This document shows positions 32,986-41,976 of a stretch of DNA of 64,000 nucleotides, one piece after another. The notes beneath the pieces were generated by a model, which worked only from the letters and a program-made list of their open reading frames with translations, had not been told where the DNA came from and did no database searches. A program made the position numbers and the translations under genes. The stretch lies in contig NZ_CP083553.1 in NCBI RefSeq assembly GCF_025144465.1, forward strand, positions 826,501 to 890,500, in the 5' to 3' direction. Origin of the DNA: Leisingera sp. S132. Lineage in GTDB: Bacteria > Pseudomonadota > Alphaproteobacteria > Rhodobacterales > Rhodobacteraceae. Position 1 is the first letter of the stretch, and every line of letters begins with the position of its first letter.

Positions 32986-33135
32986 ATGCTGGAGTATACT
33001 GCTGATGCCGCCGTCAAATCCGCCATGGCCCGCGCCCACGCCGAGCGGGGGCAGGTGCTGAAACAGGCCTGGATCTGGCTGTTCGGCAAGCGCCCGGTGC
33101 CGGTCCTCCGCCCCAAGGTTTCCCGCTGGGCCTGA
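32986..33135 (+). CDS. Small uncharacterised protein
   Basis: A 49-aa basic protein, MLEYTADAAVKSAMARAHAE... ending RPKVSRWA, with a mid-region amphipathic or short hydrophobic stretch (VLKQAWIWLFGKRPVPVL). No named family is recognised. Support for its being real: a strong GAGAAGGAGG ribosome-binding site 6 nt before ATG 32986, low-ambiguity coding frame and a hairpin terminator at 33164. It is divergent from the LysR gene. Confidence 0.65.
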   Translation: MLEYTADAAVKSAMARAHAERGQVLKQAWIWLFGKRPVPVLRPKVSRWA

Positions 33136-33163
33136 GCGCGCAAGCGTCCTTACGGGATAGGAA

Positions 33164-33191
33164 AAGGGCCGGTCCAAATGGACCGGCCCTT
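33164..33191. terminator. Bidirectional terminator between the small ORF and phbB
   Basis: A perfect 12-bp stem AAGGGCCGGTCC/GGACCGGCCCTT with AAAT loop. Read leftwards it is followed by TTTTCC and closes phbB; read rightwards it closes the 49-aa gene. Confidence 0.8.
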
Positions 33192-33214
33192 GCCGTTTCT
33201 GCTGATGCCAGGGA

Positions 33215-33937
33215 TCAGACGAAGAACTGCGCGCCGTTGGCGGAGATGGTCGAGCCGTTGATAAAGCCCGAGTCGTCAGACGCCAGGAAGGCCACGCAGC
33301 GGGCGATCTCTTCCGGCTCGCCCAGGCGGCCGGCCGGGATCTGGCCGATGATCGATTCACGCACCTTCTCCGGCACCGCCATCACCATCTCGGTGGCGAT
33401 ATAGCCGGGGCAGACCGCGTTGGCGGTGATGCCGGCGCGGGCGCCTTCCTGGGCCAGCGATTTCACGATGCCCAGATCGCCTGCCTTGGTGGCGGCATAG
33501 TTCACCTGAGCGAACTGGCCCTTCTGGCCGTTGATCGAGGAGATCACGATGACGCGGCCGAACTTGCGCTCACGCATGCCGGGCCAGATCGGGTGCACGG
33601 TGTTGAACACGCCGGTCAGGTTGGTGTCGATCACTTCCTGCCATTGCTGCGGCGTCATCTTGTGGAACGGCGCGTCGCGGGTGATGCCGGCGTTGGCCAC
33701 CACAATGTCGATAGGGCCCACTTCCTCTTCGACCTTGGCGATGCCCGCAGCGCTGTCCTCATAGCTGCCGACGTTCCACTTGTAGGTCTTGATGCCGGTT
33801 TCCTCGGTGAATTTCGCCGCGGCTTCGTCATTGCCGGCATAGGTTGCGGCCACATTGCAGCCCTGCGCCTTCAGCGCCTGGGAAATTGCTGCGCCGATGC
33901 CGCGGGAGCCGCCGGTGACGAGTGCAGTACGTGCCAT
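33215..33937 (-). CDS. phbB: Acetoacetyl-CoA reductase
   Basis: A 240-aa NADPH-dependent short-chain dehydrogenase reducing acetoacetyl-CoA to (R)-3-hydroxybutyryl-CoA for polyhydroxybutyrate. The cofactor loop is VTGGSRGIGAAISQALK, then VANAGITRD, catalytic Ser in ISSINGQKGQFAQ, and YAATKAG with the Tyr/Lys pair. QFAQVNYAATKAGDLG and PGYIATEMV identify PhbB within the SDRs. GGAGG lies upstream of ATG 33937. It follows phbA on the same strand after a terminator and a 189-bp gap, so it probably has its own promoter. Confidence 0.95.
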   Translation of the reverse strand: MARTALVTGGSRGIGAAISQALKAQGCNVAATYAGNDEAAAKFTEETGIKTYKWNVGSYEDSAAGIAKVEEEVGPIDIVVANAGITRDAPFHKMTPQQWQEVIDTNLTGVFNTVHPIWPGMRERKFGRVIVISSINGQKGQFAQVNYAATKAGDLGIVKSLAQEGARAGITANAVCPGYIATEMVMAVPEKVRESIIGQIPAGRLGEPEEIARCVAFLASDDSGFINGSTISANGAQFFV

Positions 33938-34005
33938 TTAAGAATCCTCCAGTCATAGTCTCTTGGTAATCTTGCTACAGATTACAGTAGGTGAGAGCAA
34001 CAATA

Positions 34006-34016
34006 TTGCGCAGCAA
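34006..34016. promoter_or_regulatory. Candidate PhaR-like site upstream of phbB
   Basis: TTGCGCAGCAA, arms TTGC/GCAA with a 3-bp centre, in a TGC-rich stretch ~70 bp before the phbB start (minus strand). It resembles the longer palindrome upstream of phbA and could bind the same PHB-responsive repressor. Confidence 0.35.
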
Positions 34017-34070
34017 AATTCTGCATTGCCGCAAGAAAATTGTCGCACCTGCAGTATAGGCCTGCAGTGT

Positions 34071-34101
34071 AAAAGAAAAAGGACGCCACGGGGGCGTCCT
34101 T
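34071..34101 (-). terminator. Intrinsic terminator of phbA
   Basis: Read leftwards: AAGGACGCC, loop CCCGT, GGCGTCCTT, then TTTCTTTT. It stands 26 bp after the phbA stop and separates phbA from phbB transcription. Confidence 0.85.
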
Positions 34102-34126
34102 CTCATTTTACGGTTTGTTGCCGGTT

Positions 34127-35302
34127 TTATGGGCGCTCGACACACATGGCGACGCCCATGCCGCCGCCGATGCACAGGGTGGCAAGGCCTTTCTTGGCGC
34201 CGCGGCGCTTCATTTCGAACAGCAGCGTGTTCAGCACCCGGCAGCCGGAGGCGCCGATCGGGTGGCCGATGGCAATGGCGCCGCCGTTCACGTTCACGAT
34301 CGACGGATCCCAGCCCATGTCCTTGTTCACCGCGCAGGCCTGGGCGGCAAAGGCTTCGTTGGCTTCGACCAGGTCCAGGTCATTGACCGACCAGCCGGCC
34401 TTCTCCAGCGCCTTGCGCGAGGCATAGACCGGGCCGACGCCCATGATCGACGGGTCCAGGCCTGCGGTGGCATAAGACGCAATGCGGGCCAGCGGCTCGA
34501 TGCCGCGGCGCTCGGCTTCGTCGGCGCTCATCAGCAGGGTGGCAGCAGCGCCGTCGTTCAGGCCGGAGGCGTTCGCCGCGGTGACAGAGCCGTCCTTGGT
34601 GAAGGCCGGGCGCAGTTTCTGCATCGCCTCGATGGTGGCGCCGTGACGGATATATTCGTCCGCATCCACAGTGATGTCGCCCTTACGGTGCTTGACGATG
34701 AACGGGGTGATTTCGTCAGCGAATTTGCCCGCCTTCTGCGCCGCTTCTGCCTTGTTCTGCGAGGCGACAGCGAATTCATCCTGCATATCGCGGGAGATCT
34801 GCCACTGCTCAGCCACGTTCTCGGCGGTCTGGCCCATGTGGTAGCCGTTGAAGGCGTCCCACAGCCCGTCGCGGATCATGGTGTCGATGTATTTCATGTC
34901 GCCCATCTTGTGGCCGGCGCGCAGATGCGCGGCATGGGGGGACAGGGTCATGTTCTCCTGGCCGCCGGCCGCCACGATGGAGGCGTCGCCCAGCTGGATG
35001 TGCTGCGCACCCAGCGCCACCGCGCGCAGGCCGGAGCCGCAGACCTGGTTGATGCCCCAGGCGGCGCTTTCCTTGGGCAGGCCTGCGTTGATGTGGGCCT
35101 GGCGGGCCGGGTTCTGGCCCTGCGCCGCGGTCAGCACCTGGCCCAGGATGGTCTCGGACACTTCGGATTTATCCACACCGGCGCGTTCAACCACGGCTTC
35201 CAGCACCGCGGCGCCAAGGTCATGGGCGGGGGTGTTGGCGAACGAGCCGCCAAAGGAGCCGACGGCGGTGCGCGCGGCGGATGCGATTACAACATTGGTC
35301 AT
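34127..35302 (-). CDS. phbA: Acetyl-CoA C-acetyltransferase (beta-ketothiolase)
   Basis: A 391-aa tetrameric thiolase condensing two acetyl-CoA to acetoacetyl-CoA, the first step of PHB synthesis. The nucleophile lies in [15 protein letters not shown], the catalytic His in [17 protein letters not shown] and the second Cys in [19 protein letters not shown]. Length and termini match PhaA/PhbA. AGAGGA precedes ATG 35302. A perfect 20-bp TGC-type palindrome lies 112 bp upstream. Confidence 0.96.
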   Translation of the reverse strand: MTNVVIASAARTAVGSFGGSFANTPAHDLGAAVLEAVVERAGVDKSEVSETILGQVLTAAQGQNPARQAHINAGLPKESAAWGINQVCGSGLRAVALGAQHIQLGDASIVAAGGQENMTLSPHAAHLRAGHKMGDMKYIDTMIRDGLWDAFNGYHMGQTAENVAEQWQISRDMQDEFAVASQNKAEAAQKAGKFADEITPFIVKHRKGDITVDADEYIRHGATIEAMQKLRPAFTKDGSVTAANASGLNDGAAATLLMSADEAERRGIEPLARIASYATAGLDPSIMGVGPVYASRKALEKAGWSVNDLDLVEANEAFAAQACAVNKDMGWDPSIVNVNGGAIAIGHPIGASGCRVLNTLLFEMKRRGAKKGLATLCIGGGMGVAMCVERP

Positions 35303-35674
35303 TGATTCTGGTCCTCTGCCATCAATTCAGGTCTTCCGGGAGAGCCTGGCACCCGCATCTTCAGATGGTCGCGCAAGAATCTTTCCCGATCACTCCGGGT
35401 ACCGACATAATCTATTGCTGCACGTGCAGCAATTGACAGCGTGTCTCAGGGGGGGCGGCAAAGTCAACCGCAGGATACGTCCAGAACGGCAGGATTTCCG
35501 TCAGCAGGGCGCCACGATGCTGCAGGGCAGCAACGGCGCCCTATGCGGGCCGCTGCCGGGCGGGGCGGCAAAGCAGTTGAAAAGACCGGAACAAATCCCG
35601 GAATCCGGGGCGGGGCGGGGGATCGCTGCCGGGTGCAGGCCTTGGGCCTGCGCCACGGCCCGTGCTGCGTCCGA
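35303..35674. other. 372-bp intergenic region upstream of phbA
   Basis: No gene is supported here. It holds the phbA promoter region, including the 20-bp palindrome at 35414-35433, and GC-rich sequence (35450-35670) between that and the EAL gene's stop, with no convincing hairpin. The short open frames crossing it have no recognisable protein features. Confidence 0.6.
35414..35433. promoter_or_regulatory. Putative PhaR operator upstream of phbA
   Basis: ATTGCTGCACGTGCAGCAAT is a perfect 20-bp palindrome with core CTGC-N4-GCAG. PhaR, the PHB-responsive repressor of related bacteria, is known to bind TGC-rich sites of the CTGC-N3-GCAG type. Position upstream of phbA and symmetry support an operator; the 4-base spacer differs by one. 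Confidence 0.55.
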
Positions 35675-36505
35675 TCAGCCGTTTTCCTGCCGTTTCATGT
35701 CCTCGATCCAGGGCGGTGTGACCGACGGGGCGCCGAACAGGTAGCCCTGCAGGCAGTCGACACCGTTGTCCACCAGGAATTCCGCGTCTGCCTGGCTCTC
35801 GACCGATTCCGCGACGGTCAGCATGTCGAATTGCTTGGCGATGCCGATCAGCGCGCGGACAACGGCCTGGTTGTCGTGGCTGGTGTGAATGCCGCGCACG
35901 AACTGGCCGTCGATCTTGACCGCGTCAAAGAAGAACTGGCGGAAGTTGCCGATCGAGGTCGTGCTGGCGCCGAAATTGTCGAGCGCAAAGGCGATCCCGT
36001 GCGGCTGCATCCGGCCCATGAAGTCAGTCACCAGTTCCGGAGCGGCCATGGCAGAGGCCTCGGTGATTTCCAGCACCAGCCGTTCGCCAAGCGTGCTGTC
36101 GCGTTTCAGGAAACGTTCCAGCACCTGCATCCAGCGCTGATAGCCGATGGACCGCGCTGACATGTTCACGGACAGGCGGACCTGAGGATATTTCTCCAGC
36201 GCCTTCAGCCCGTGCTGCAGCGCCAGGCAGTCCATTTCGCGGCCGATCTCCTTGTCTTCGACCACATGCATGAATTCGCGTGCCGGGATCACCCGGCCGG
36301 TCGGGTCCAGCACCCGGATGTAACCCTCGTAGAAGGCAACGCCATGCGGCGCCATCGCCTGCATGATGGGCTGGTAGGCCAGAACGGTCTGATTGTGCCG
36401 CACGGCTTCGGCCACCATTTCAAGCGTGGAGCGGTCGCGTCCGGCCACCGCTGCGCTCAGCGGATTTTCTGCACCTTCCGGAAAATCTGTCTTACGTCTG
36501 CTCAT
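35675..36505 (-). CDS. Stand-alone EAL-domain protein, possibly degenerate
   Basis: A ~276-aa protein made almost wholly of one EAL domain, the c-di-GMP phosphodiesterase fold, with no GGDEF or membrane part. Signature residues: FYEGY replaces EAL (E60 kept), N114 in LSVNMS, EITE at 146-149, DNFGAS (D176 kept, second Asp changed to N177), K197 in DAVKIDG, AESVE (E233) in place of AEGVE, and Q253. Changes at the second metal-ligand Asp and the loop-6 Gly make catalysis doubtful; it may bind c-di-GMP as an effector. ATG 36505 is chosen; ATG 36550 is possible. Confidence 0.85.
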   Translation of the reverse strand: MSRRKTDFPEGAENPLSAAVAGRDRSTLEMVAEAVRHNQTVLAYQPIMQAMAPHGVAFYEGYIRVLDPTGRVIPAREFMHVVEDKEIGREMDCLALQHGLKALEKYPQVRLSVNMSARSIGYQRWMQVLERFLKRDSTLGERLVLEITEASAMAAPELVTDFMGRMQPHGIAFALDNFGASTTSIGNFRQFFFDAVKIDGQFVRGIHTSHDNQAVVRALIGIAKQFDMLTVAESVESQADAEFLVDNGVDCLQGYLFGAPSVTPPWIEDMKRQENG

Positions 36506-36630
36506 CTGCTGCGAGGCCCCTTTTTGTGCTGAAGCTGGGGTGAGTATCATGTTCCGCGCAGGCTGCCGCAAAAGGGTTGAGGCAGGATTAAAGTTCAAAT
36601 TTGAATGATCTTCCCGGGCGCCGCAGGCGG

Positions 36631-37559
<929 letters not shown>

Positions 37560-37563
<4 letters not shown>

Positions 37564-37958
37564 GCGGCCTCCGCCGGGGTGCTGATCAGCGCCAGCCACT
37601 GCCGGCGTTCGCTTTCGGATAGGGTGAGGGAGAGGCCGGGGGCGGCGAAGTCGTTGAATTCAAAGCGCAGCCCGGTGGCGGTTTCGCGGACATCGCTTCC
37701 GGCCAGATGGCGGCCAACAGTATCGGCGCCAAAGGACCATAGCAGCCCGGGCCCGCCGCTGGTCAGCACCAGCGCGGCCTGTCCGCTGGCGGCAGGCAGC
37801 ACTTTGAGGACACAGTCACCGGGGAAATGGCGCAGCCAGGCGCCGCGTGCGGTTTCAAAGCCCAGCACAGCCTGCCGGGAGCGCCCGGTCAGATGCAGCA
37901 GCACCGCAATTCCAGATATCCCGCCCAGCACAAGGGCCAAGAGCAATTCCAGCGCCAT
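37560..37958 (-). CDS. Hypothetical protein with N-terminal membrane anchor
   Basis: A 132-aa protein. An N-terminal hydrophobic helix (MALELLLALVLGGISGIAVL) is followed by a soluble part with beta-strand-like alternation (CVLKVLPAASGQAALVLTSG, ETATGLRFEFNDFAAPGLSL). No family is recognised. The 3' end is translationally coupled to the sterol desaturase gene, so a shared role in membrane lipid handling is possible. Confidence 0.7.
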
Positions 37959-38034
37959 CTGCGACCTCCCGCAAGCAGACTGGCGGGCGGGCTGAGGCCT
38001 GTCAAAGGTGGCGTGGGGTCAAGCCCGGCCGCCG

Positions 38035-38376
38035 CTAACCGGCCATGGCGGCGCTGCGCGGGCGGGCCAGAACCTGCATCTGGACGACGCGCTCGACAAA
38101 GGGCACCAGCCCTTCGGGGCCGGAGGCGCGGTCCTTGAGATGGATGCAGACATCGGGCCTGAGCGCCGCGATGATGCCGATGAGGTCGCCGCGGATCTGA
38201 TCATCCAGGCCCGCGCCCATGATCACGCATTCGATGCGCGGCTCGTTTTCCAGCTGGCGCACCACCTCGGGCTGGTCATGCGCGCCCAGCCAGTGGATCG
38301 GCAGATGGTCCAGCTCCTCAGCCACATTGCCGATCACATGCGGCAGCTTTCCGATCAGTAAAACAACAGGTTTCAT
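38035..38376 (-). CDS. Hypothetical small alpha/beta protein
   Basis: A 113-aa protein beginning MKPVVLLIGKLPHVIGNVAE. Alternating hydrophobic strands and helices (VLLIGKL, IHWLGA, IECVIMGAGLDD, ALRPDVCIHLKD) suggest a Rossmann- or receiver-like fold, but the phospho-acceptor Asp pattern of response regulators is not clear. No family name can be given. Start at ATG 38376; the codons upstream in the same frame look non-coding. It precedes the 132-aa anchored protein on the same strand, 77 bp apart. Confidence 0.7.
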   Translation of the reverse strand: MKPVVLLIGKLPHVIGNVAEELDHLPIHWLGAHDQPEVVRQLENEPRIECVIMGAGLDDQIRGDLIGIIAALRPDVCIHLKDRASGPEGLVPFVERVVQMQVLARPRSAAMAG

Positions 38377-38485
38377 TTCACTCTCCACCCAATGTACTGG
38401 GGGCACCCTGTGCGAGCGTCCCTCATTAAAAGGGTAGTGCGAATGTCTGCTGGGTCAGGTGGAGTAGCTTGGGGCGCGCGCAGGC

Positions 38486-38776
38486 TCAGACCTCTTGGTT
38501 TGAAGGAAGTGTTGAAAAACTCTTGAGTGCAGCGGATTTAGTCGAATGCCATTGCCGTTCATGCAAGTCTCCGAATGCAGACTCCAGAGTATAAAATGTC
38601 ATGTTCAGAAGCACCTTCTGCAATGCTTCAGACTGCAAGCTCAAATCCTTTTCAGTCAAGAAATGAGCGCACAAGACAGAAAATTGCCCTCCAGAATTTT
38701 CTAAGCCGAAGTACACAGTCAATCTTTCAGGAGATTTTTTTATGATTGTAAACGGTTCGTAGATCTCATCAGCCAT
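38486..38776 (-). CDS. Hypothetical protein, AT-rich
   Basis: A 96-aa soluble protein, MADEIYEPFTIIKKSPERLT..., of unknown function. No signal peptide, membrane segment or known motif. Its base composition is visibly AT-richer than the flanking genes (many AAA, TTT, TCA codons), which points to recent acquisition, and the surrounding 38400-38940 stretch shares this. A small exclusion-type or phage-derived gene is possible. Start ATG 38776 is preferred to 38794. Confidence 0.6.
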   Translation of the reverse strand: MADEIYEPFTIIKKSPERLTVYFGLENSGGQFSVLCAHFLTEKDLSLQSEALQKVLLNMTFYTLESAFGDLHERQWHSTKSAALKSFSTLPSNQEV

Positions 38777-38944
38777 GCTGTTATTCCCAATCACCTTCTG
38801 CCTTCCGGTAAGAAGCCTATGTTTGCGGCTGTGTGGAAAATTGTTTGAGCTTCCCCAGTGCGGCCAACTTCGCCCAGCAATCGTCTATACGTGGAACTTC
38901 TGCGCAATCCTTTGTGAAAAGCCGGAGCGTAGATCTCCGTTCCT

Positions 38945-39514
38945 TCACTCCTCAGCCTCACCAATCATCGCGCTGACAATCGCCTTGGCACTGTCCGAGT
39001 TCCACTCGGCATCACCCAGGAGCCGCGCCACTTCCTTGCCCTCGCGGTCCAGCAGCACCGTGATCGGCAGGCCGATCACCGCCATCTCGCGGGCCAGCGC
39101 CTGTTTCGGGTCCTGGTGGCGGGGCAGGCTGGTGATGCCGTTCTCGTCAAAAAACTTCTGGATGCCGGCTGGCGAATTGCGCCCGGTGGCGATGGTCAGC
39201 ACCTCGAAATCCTCGCCGCCGAACTCCGCCTGCAGCTCCGCCAGCTGCGGCATCTCCTTGCGGCAGGGGGCGCACCAGGTGGCCCAGAAGTTCAACAGCA
39301 CGATCTTGCCCTGGTAATCTGCCAGGGTTGCGGTGCCGGCACCGTCGGCCAGATCAAAGGCGGCGGCGGACACATCGCGCGGCTCGGCATGCACGACCAG
39401 TTTCTTCATCGAGCCGTCGCGCAGGGCCTCCAGCTGCGCGGGGTCCGCTGCAAAGGCGGCATTTGCACCCAAGGCGAGGGCCATATAAAGGGAAAGCTGA
39501 CGAAACAGACGCAT
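38945..39514 (-). CDS. TlpA family thiol:disulfide oxidoreductase
   Basis: A 189-aa periplasmic thioredoxin-like protein. A signal peptide ([22 protein letters not shown]) precedes the TlpA fold; the active site is [19 protein letters not shown] with a CAPC pair, and the cis-Pro loop is [11 protein letters not shown]. TlpA-type proteins keep cysteines of cytochrome oxidase or cytochrome c apoproteins reduced. It is divergent from argH with 22 bp between start codons, so promoters must overlap the coding ends. Confidence 0.92.
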   Translation of the reverse strand: MRLFRQLSLYMALALGANAAFAADPAQLEALRDGSMKKLVVHAEPRDVSAAAFDLADGAGTATLADYQGKIVLLNFWATWCAPCRKEMPQLAELQAEFGGEDFEVLTIATGRNSPAGIQKFFDENGITSLPRHQDPKQALAREMAVIGLPITVLLDREGKEVARLLGDAEWNSDSAKAIVSAMIGEAEE

Positions 39515-39536
39515 TTTATCTCCGGGGTTCCACACC

Positions 39537-40931
39537 ATGACAGATCAATCCTCGAACCAGATGTGGGGCGGCCGCTTTGCCGCTGGCCCGGACGCGATCA
39601 TGGAGGCGATCAACGCCTCGATCGGGTTCGACAAGCGGATGGCAGCACAGGACATCGCAGGCTCCAGGGCCCATGCGGCGATGCTCGCCGCCACAGGCGT
39701 CATTACGGATAATGATGCCGAGGCCATTCGGGAAGGGCTGCTCACCGTTTTGTCAGAGATCGAGGGCGGAACCTTCCAGTTTTCCACCGCGCTGGAGGAC
39801 ATCCACATGAATGTGGAGGCGCGCCTGAAGGAGATCATCGGCGAGCCCGCAGGCCGTCTGCACACCGGCCGGAGCCGTAACGACCAGGTGGCAACCGACT
39901 TCAAACTCTGGGTGCGCGACCAGCTGGATGCGGCGGAAACGGGCCTGCTGGCGCTGATCCGCGCGCTTCTGTCGCAGGCCGAAGCCGGCGCGGACTGGGT
40001 GATGCCGGGCTTCACCCATCTGCAGACCGCGCAGCCGGTCACCTGGGGCCACCACATGATGGCCTATGTCGAAATGTTCGGCCGCGATCTGTCCCGCGTC
40101 CGCGACGCCCGCGCGCGGATGAACGAATCGCCGCTGGGTGCCGCAGCGCTGGCCGGCACCTCCTTCCCGATCGACCGGGAGATGACCGCAAAGGCGCTGG
40201 GCTTTGACCGCCCTGCTGCCAATTCGCTGGATGCGGTCTCTGACCGTGACTTCGCGCTGGAATTCCTGTCCTGCGCCTCGATCAGCGCCATGCACCTCAG
40301 CCGCTTTGCCGAAGAGCTGGTGATCTGGTCTTCCGCCCAGTTCCGCTTCGTGACCCTCTCGGACCGTTTCTCCACCGGCTCGTCGATCATGCCGCAGAAG
40401 AAGAACCCGGATGCCGCCGAGCTGATCCGCGCCAAGGTGGGCCGGATTTTTGGCGCCAACACCGCGCTGATGATGGTGATGAAGGGGCTGCCGCTCACCT
40501 ATTCCAAGGACATGCAGGAAGACAAGGAACAGGTGTTTGACGCCGCCGATAACTGGATGCTGGCACTGGCGGCGATGGAAGGCATGGTGAAGGACATGAC
40601 CGGCAACCGCGAGTCTCTGGCGGCAGCAGCGGGTTCCGGCTTCTCCACCGCCACCGATCTGGCCGACTGGCTGGTGCGGGTGCTGAAGGTGCCGTTCCGC
40701 GATGCCCACCACGTGACCGGCACGCTTGTGGCGATGGCCGAAAAACGCGGCTGCGACCTGCCGGACCTCTCCCTGGAGGATATGCAGGGTGTGCATGCAG
40801 GGATCACCGGAGACATATTCTCTGTGCTTGGCGTTGAGAATTCAGTAAACTCGCGCATGTCTTATGGCGGCACCGCGCCCGCCCAGGTGCGCGCGCAGGT
40901 GGCCCGCTGGACAGAGATTCTGGCAGGCTGA
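39537..40931 (+). CDS. argH: Argininosuccinate lyase
   Basis: A 464-aa enzyme splitting argininosuccinate to arginine and fumarate, last step of arginine synthesis. [20 protein letters not shown] opens the protein; [17 protein letters not shown] and the fumarase-superfamily signature [16 protein letters not shown] are complete, and the catalytic Ser lies in this loop. Length is standard. It heads a plus-strand group argH, two mini-lipoproteins, lysA, as often seen in Rhodobacteraceae. Confidence 0.97.
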   Translation: MTDQSSNQMWGGRFAAGPDAIMEAINASIGFDKRMAAQDIAGSRAHAAMLAATGVITDNDAEAIREGLLTVLSEIEGGTFQFSTALEDIHMNVEARLKEIIGEPAGRLHTGRSRNDQVATDFKLWVRDQLDAAETGLLALIRALLSQAEAGADWVMPGFTHLQTAQPVTWGHHMMAYVEMFGRDLSRVRDARARMNESPLGAAALAGTSFPIDREMTAKALGFDRPAANSLDAVSDRDFALEFLSCASISAMHLSRFAEELVIWSSAQFRFVTLSDRFSTGSSIMPQKKNPDAAELIRAKVGRIFGANTALMMVMKGLPLTYSKDMQEDKEQVFDAADNWMLALAAMEGMVKDMTGNRESLAAAAGSGFSTATDLADWLVRVLKVPFRDAHHVTGTLVAMAEKRGCDLPDLSLEDMQGVHAGITGDIFSVLGVENSVNSRMSYGGTAPAQVRAQVARWTEILAG

Positions 40932-40966
40932 TCCCGTCAGGGGCGGCTGCGGCAAGGAGGCAGACA

Positions 40967-41143
40967 ATGCGCAACATGATCTTTGCTTTGCTGGGGTTGG
41001 CGGTGCTGTCGGCCTGCGGCGCCGATGGCGAACCGGTGCAGCCGACACTGAACGCCGGTGTTGGCGTCGGCAGCGGCGGTGTCCACGTCGGCGGCGCTGT
41101 GGGGCTGCACAAGGGGCCGCTCAGCGTCTTTCTGGGCTTCTAG
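40967..41143 (+). CDS. Small lipoprotein, glycine-rich
   Basis: A 58-aa predicted lipoprotein, MRNMIFALLGLAVLSACGAD..., lipobox LSAC. The mature part is Gly/Val-rich (NAGVGVGSGGVHVGGAVGLH) and ends SVFLGF. Function unknown. GGCAAGGAGG lies upstream of ATG 40967. It is 35 bp after argH and 91 bp before a second mini-lipoprotein with a similar final '-G-x-V-S-x-F' ending. Confidence 0.75.
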   Translation: MRNMIFALLGLAVLSACGADGEPVQPTLNAGVGVGSGGVHVGGAVGLHKGPLSVFLGF

Positions 41144-41234
41144 TTCCGTGCGCCCTTGATGCGGCGCTGCAAAACAGCCATTTCAGAGCCGCCCCGCATT
41201 TCCGCCGGGGCGGTTTTGGTTGAAGGATATTGCC

Positions 41235-41387
41235 ATGAAAACGGCTGTTGTTGTTCTGGCCCTGCTGGGCCTTGCTGCCTGCGATACCGGCGCGCCAGCC
41301 GCCAGCCCGCCGCAAAAGCCCGAACCAGCGGCAACCGGTGTGAAAGTCTCAGGCTTTGGCCGGGTCGGGGTTTCCGCCAGCTTCTAG
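41235..41387 (+). CDS. Small lipoprotein, proline-rich
   Basis: A 50-aa predicted lipoprotein, MKTAVVVLALLGLAACDTGA..., lipobox LAAC. The mature part is Ala/Pro-rich, then VKVSGFGRVGVSASF at the C-terminus. Function unknown. The pair of mini-lipoproteins between argH and lysA is an arrangement seen in this group, so it is unlikely to be random, but a role is not established. Confidence 0.75.
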   Translation: MKTAVVVLALLGLAACDTGAPAASPPQKPEPAATGVKVSGFGRVGVSASF

Positions 41388-41718
41388 CACACACGGGCAA
41401 GAGCCGGTCCGGGCCTCTGTCCCGTCCGGTTTCTGTCCGCTGTTGAGCGTTCCGTATCTGATATGCTGTATTCAGCTGTTAAGGATGGCGGCGCCGCCAA
41501 GGGGCGGAGGCGGGACGGGAGGGTTGCTCCCGCACGCGAAACGTCGTCTGTGCGTGCCCGTGCCAAGGGGCCCTGTTCCTGAACGCCGGGGGTGTCAGGC
41601 CCGGCAGTGACCGCGATCAGGAAACATCATGGCACAGGGGGCTTAAAATGCCGTCACTGGGGCGTACGCCGGGTGCGCAACACCACAGGCGCCGCGGGTG
41701 CCGCTGATGCCGGGCAGT

Positions 41719-41777
41719 GAGTATTTTGGGAAAGATGAAGGCGCAGGCCGGGTGTTTTCATCTTTCCCGAAATACTC
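41719..41777. repeat. Face-to-face pair of GAGTATTT boxes (copies 4 and 5)
   Basis: Left arm 41719-41739 reads GAGTATTTTGGGAAAGATGA then A; right arm 41757-41777 is its inverse with one mismatch (20/21), separated by 17 bp. The pair would form a long hairpin in RNA or a cruciform. Only here are two boxes paired. Confidence 0.75.
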
Positions 41778-41825
41778 AAATTCGGCCGCTCGTGCGGGAC
41801 GTGACGCCGGAGGGGTTTGCTTTGG

Positions 41826-41911
41826 CCCGCCGCGCGCCAGCGCGGCGCCGGACCCAACGGGCGCGGGCACATCTTTGATGCGTCTGCGGCGGGCGGGAGA
41901 GCGCCTTTGTG
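41826..41911 (-). repeat. ~80-bp GC-rich hairpin repeat, copy C (inverted)
   Basis: Read on the minus strand it begins CTCTCCCGCCCGCCGCAGAC, then GCATCAAAGATG, CCGTTGGG and a stem CGCCGCGC/GCGCGGCG (41828-41847). It matches copies A and B. Unlike those, it lies between two plus-strand genes. Confidence 0.7.
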
Positions 41912-41976
41912 TCCGCCAGGTCGCGCGGGGCGGAATCATTTGATCCATCTGCCCGTTTTGCCCTAAACGCGGGGGC

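Larger units (their letters stand above)
41388..41976. other. 589-bp intergenic region before lysA
   Basis: No protein-coding gene is supported. It contains two face-to-face GAGTATTT boxes (41719-41777) and an inverted copy of the GC hairpin repeat (41826-41911), and, at 41388-41640, mixed sequence without clear structure. The lysA promoter is expected near 41900-41960. Confidence 0.6.

Noticed and set aside
35414-35433. The 20-bp palindrome read as a terminator
   Set aside because: No T-tract and it lies upstream of phbA, not after a gene; an operator fits better.
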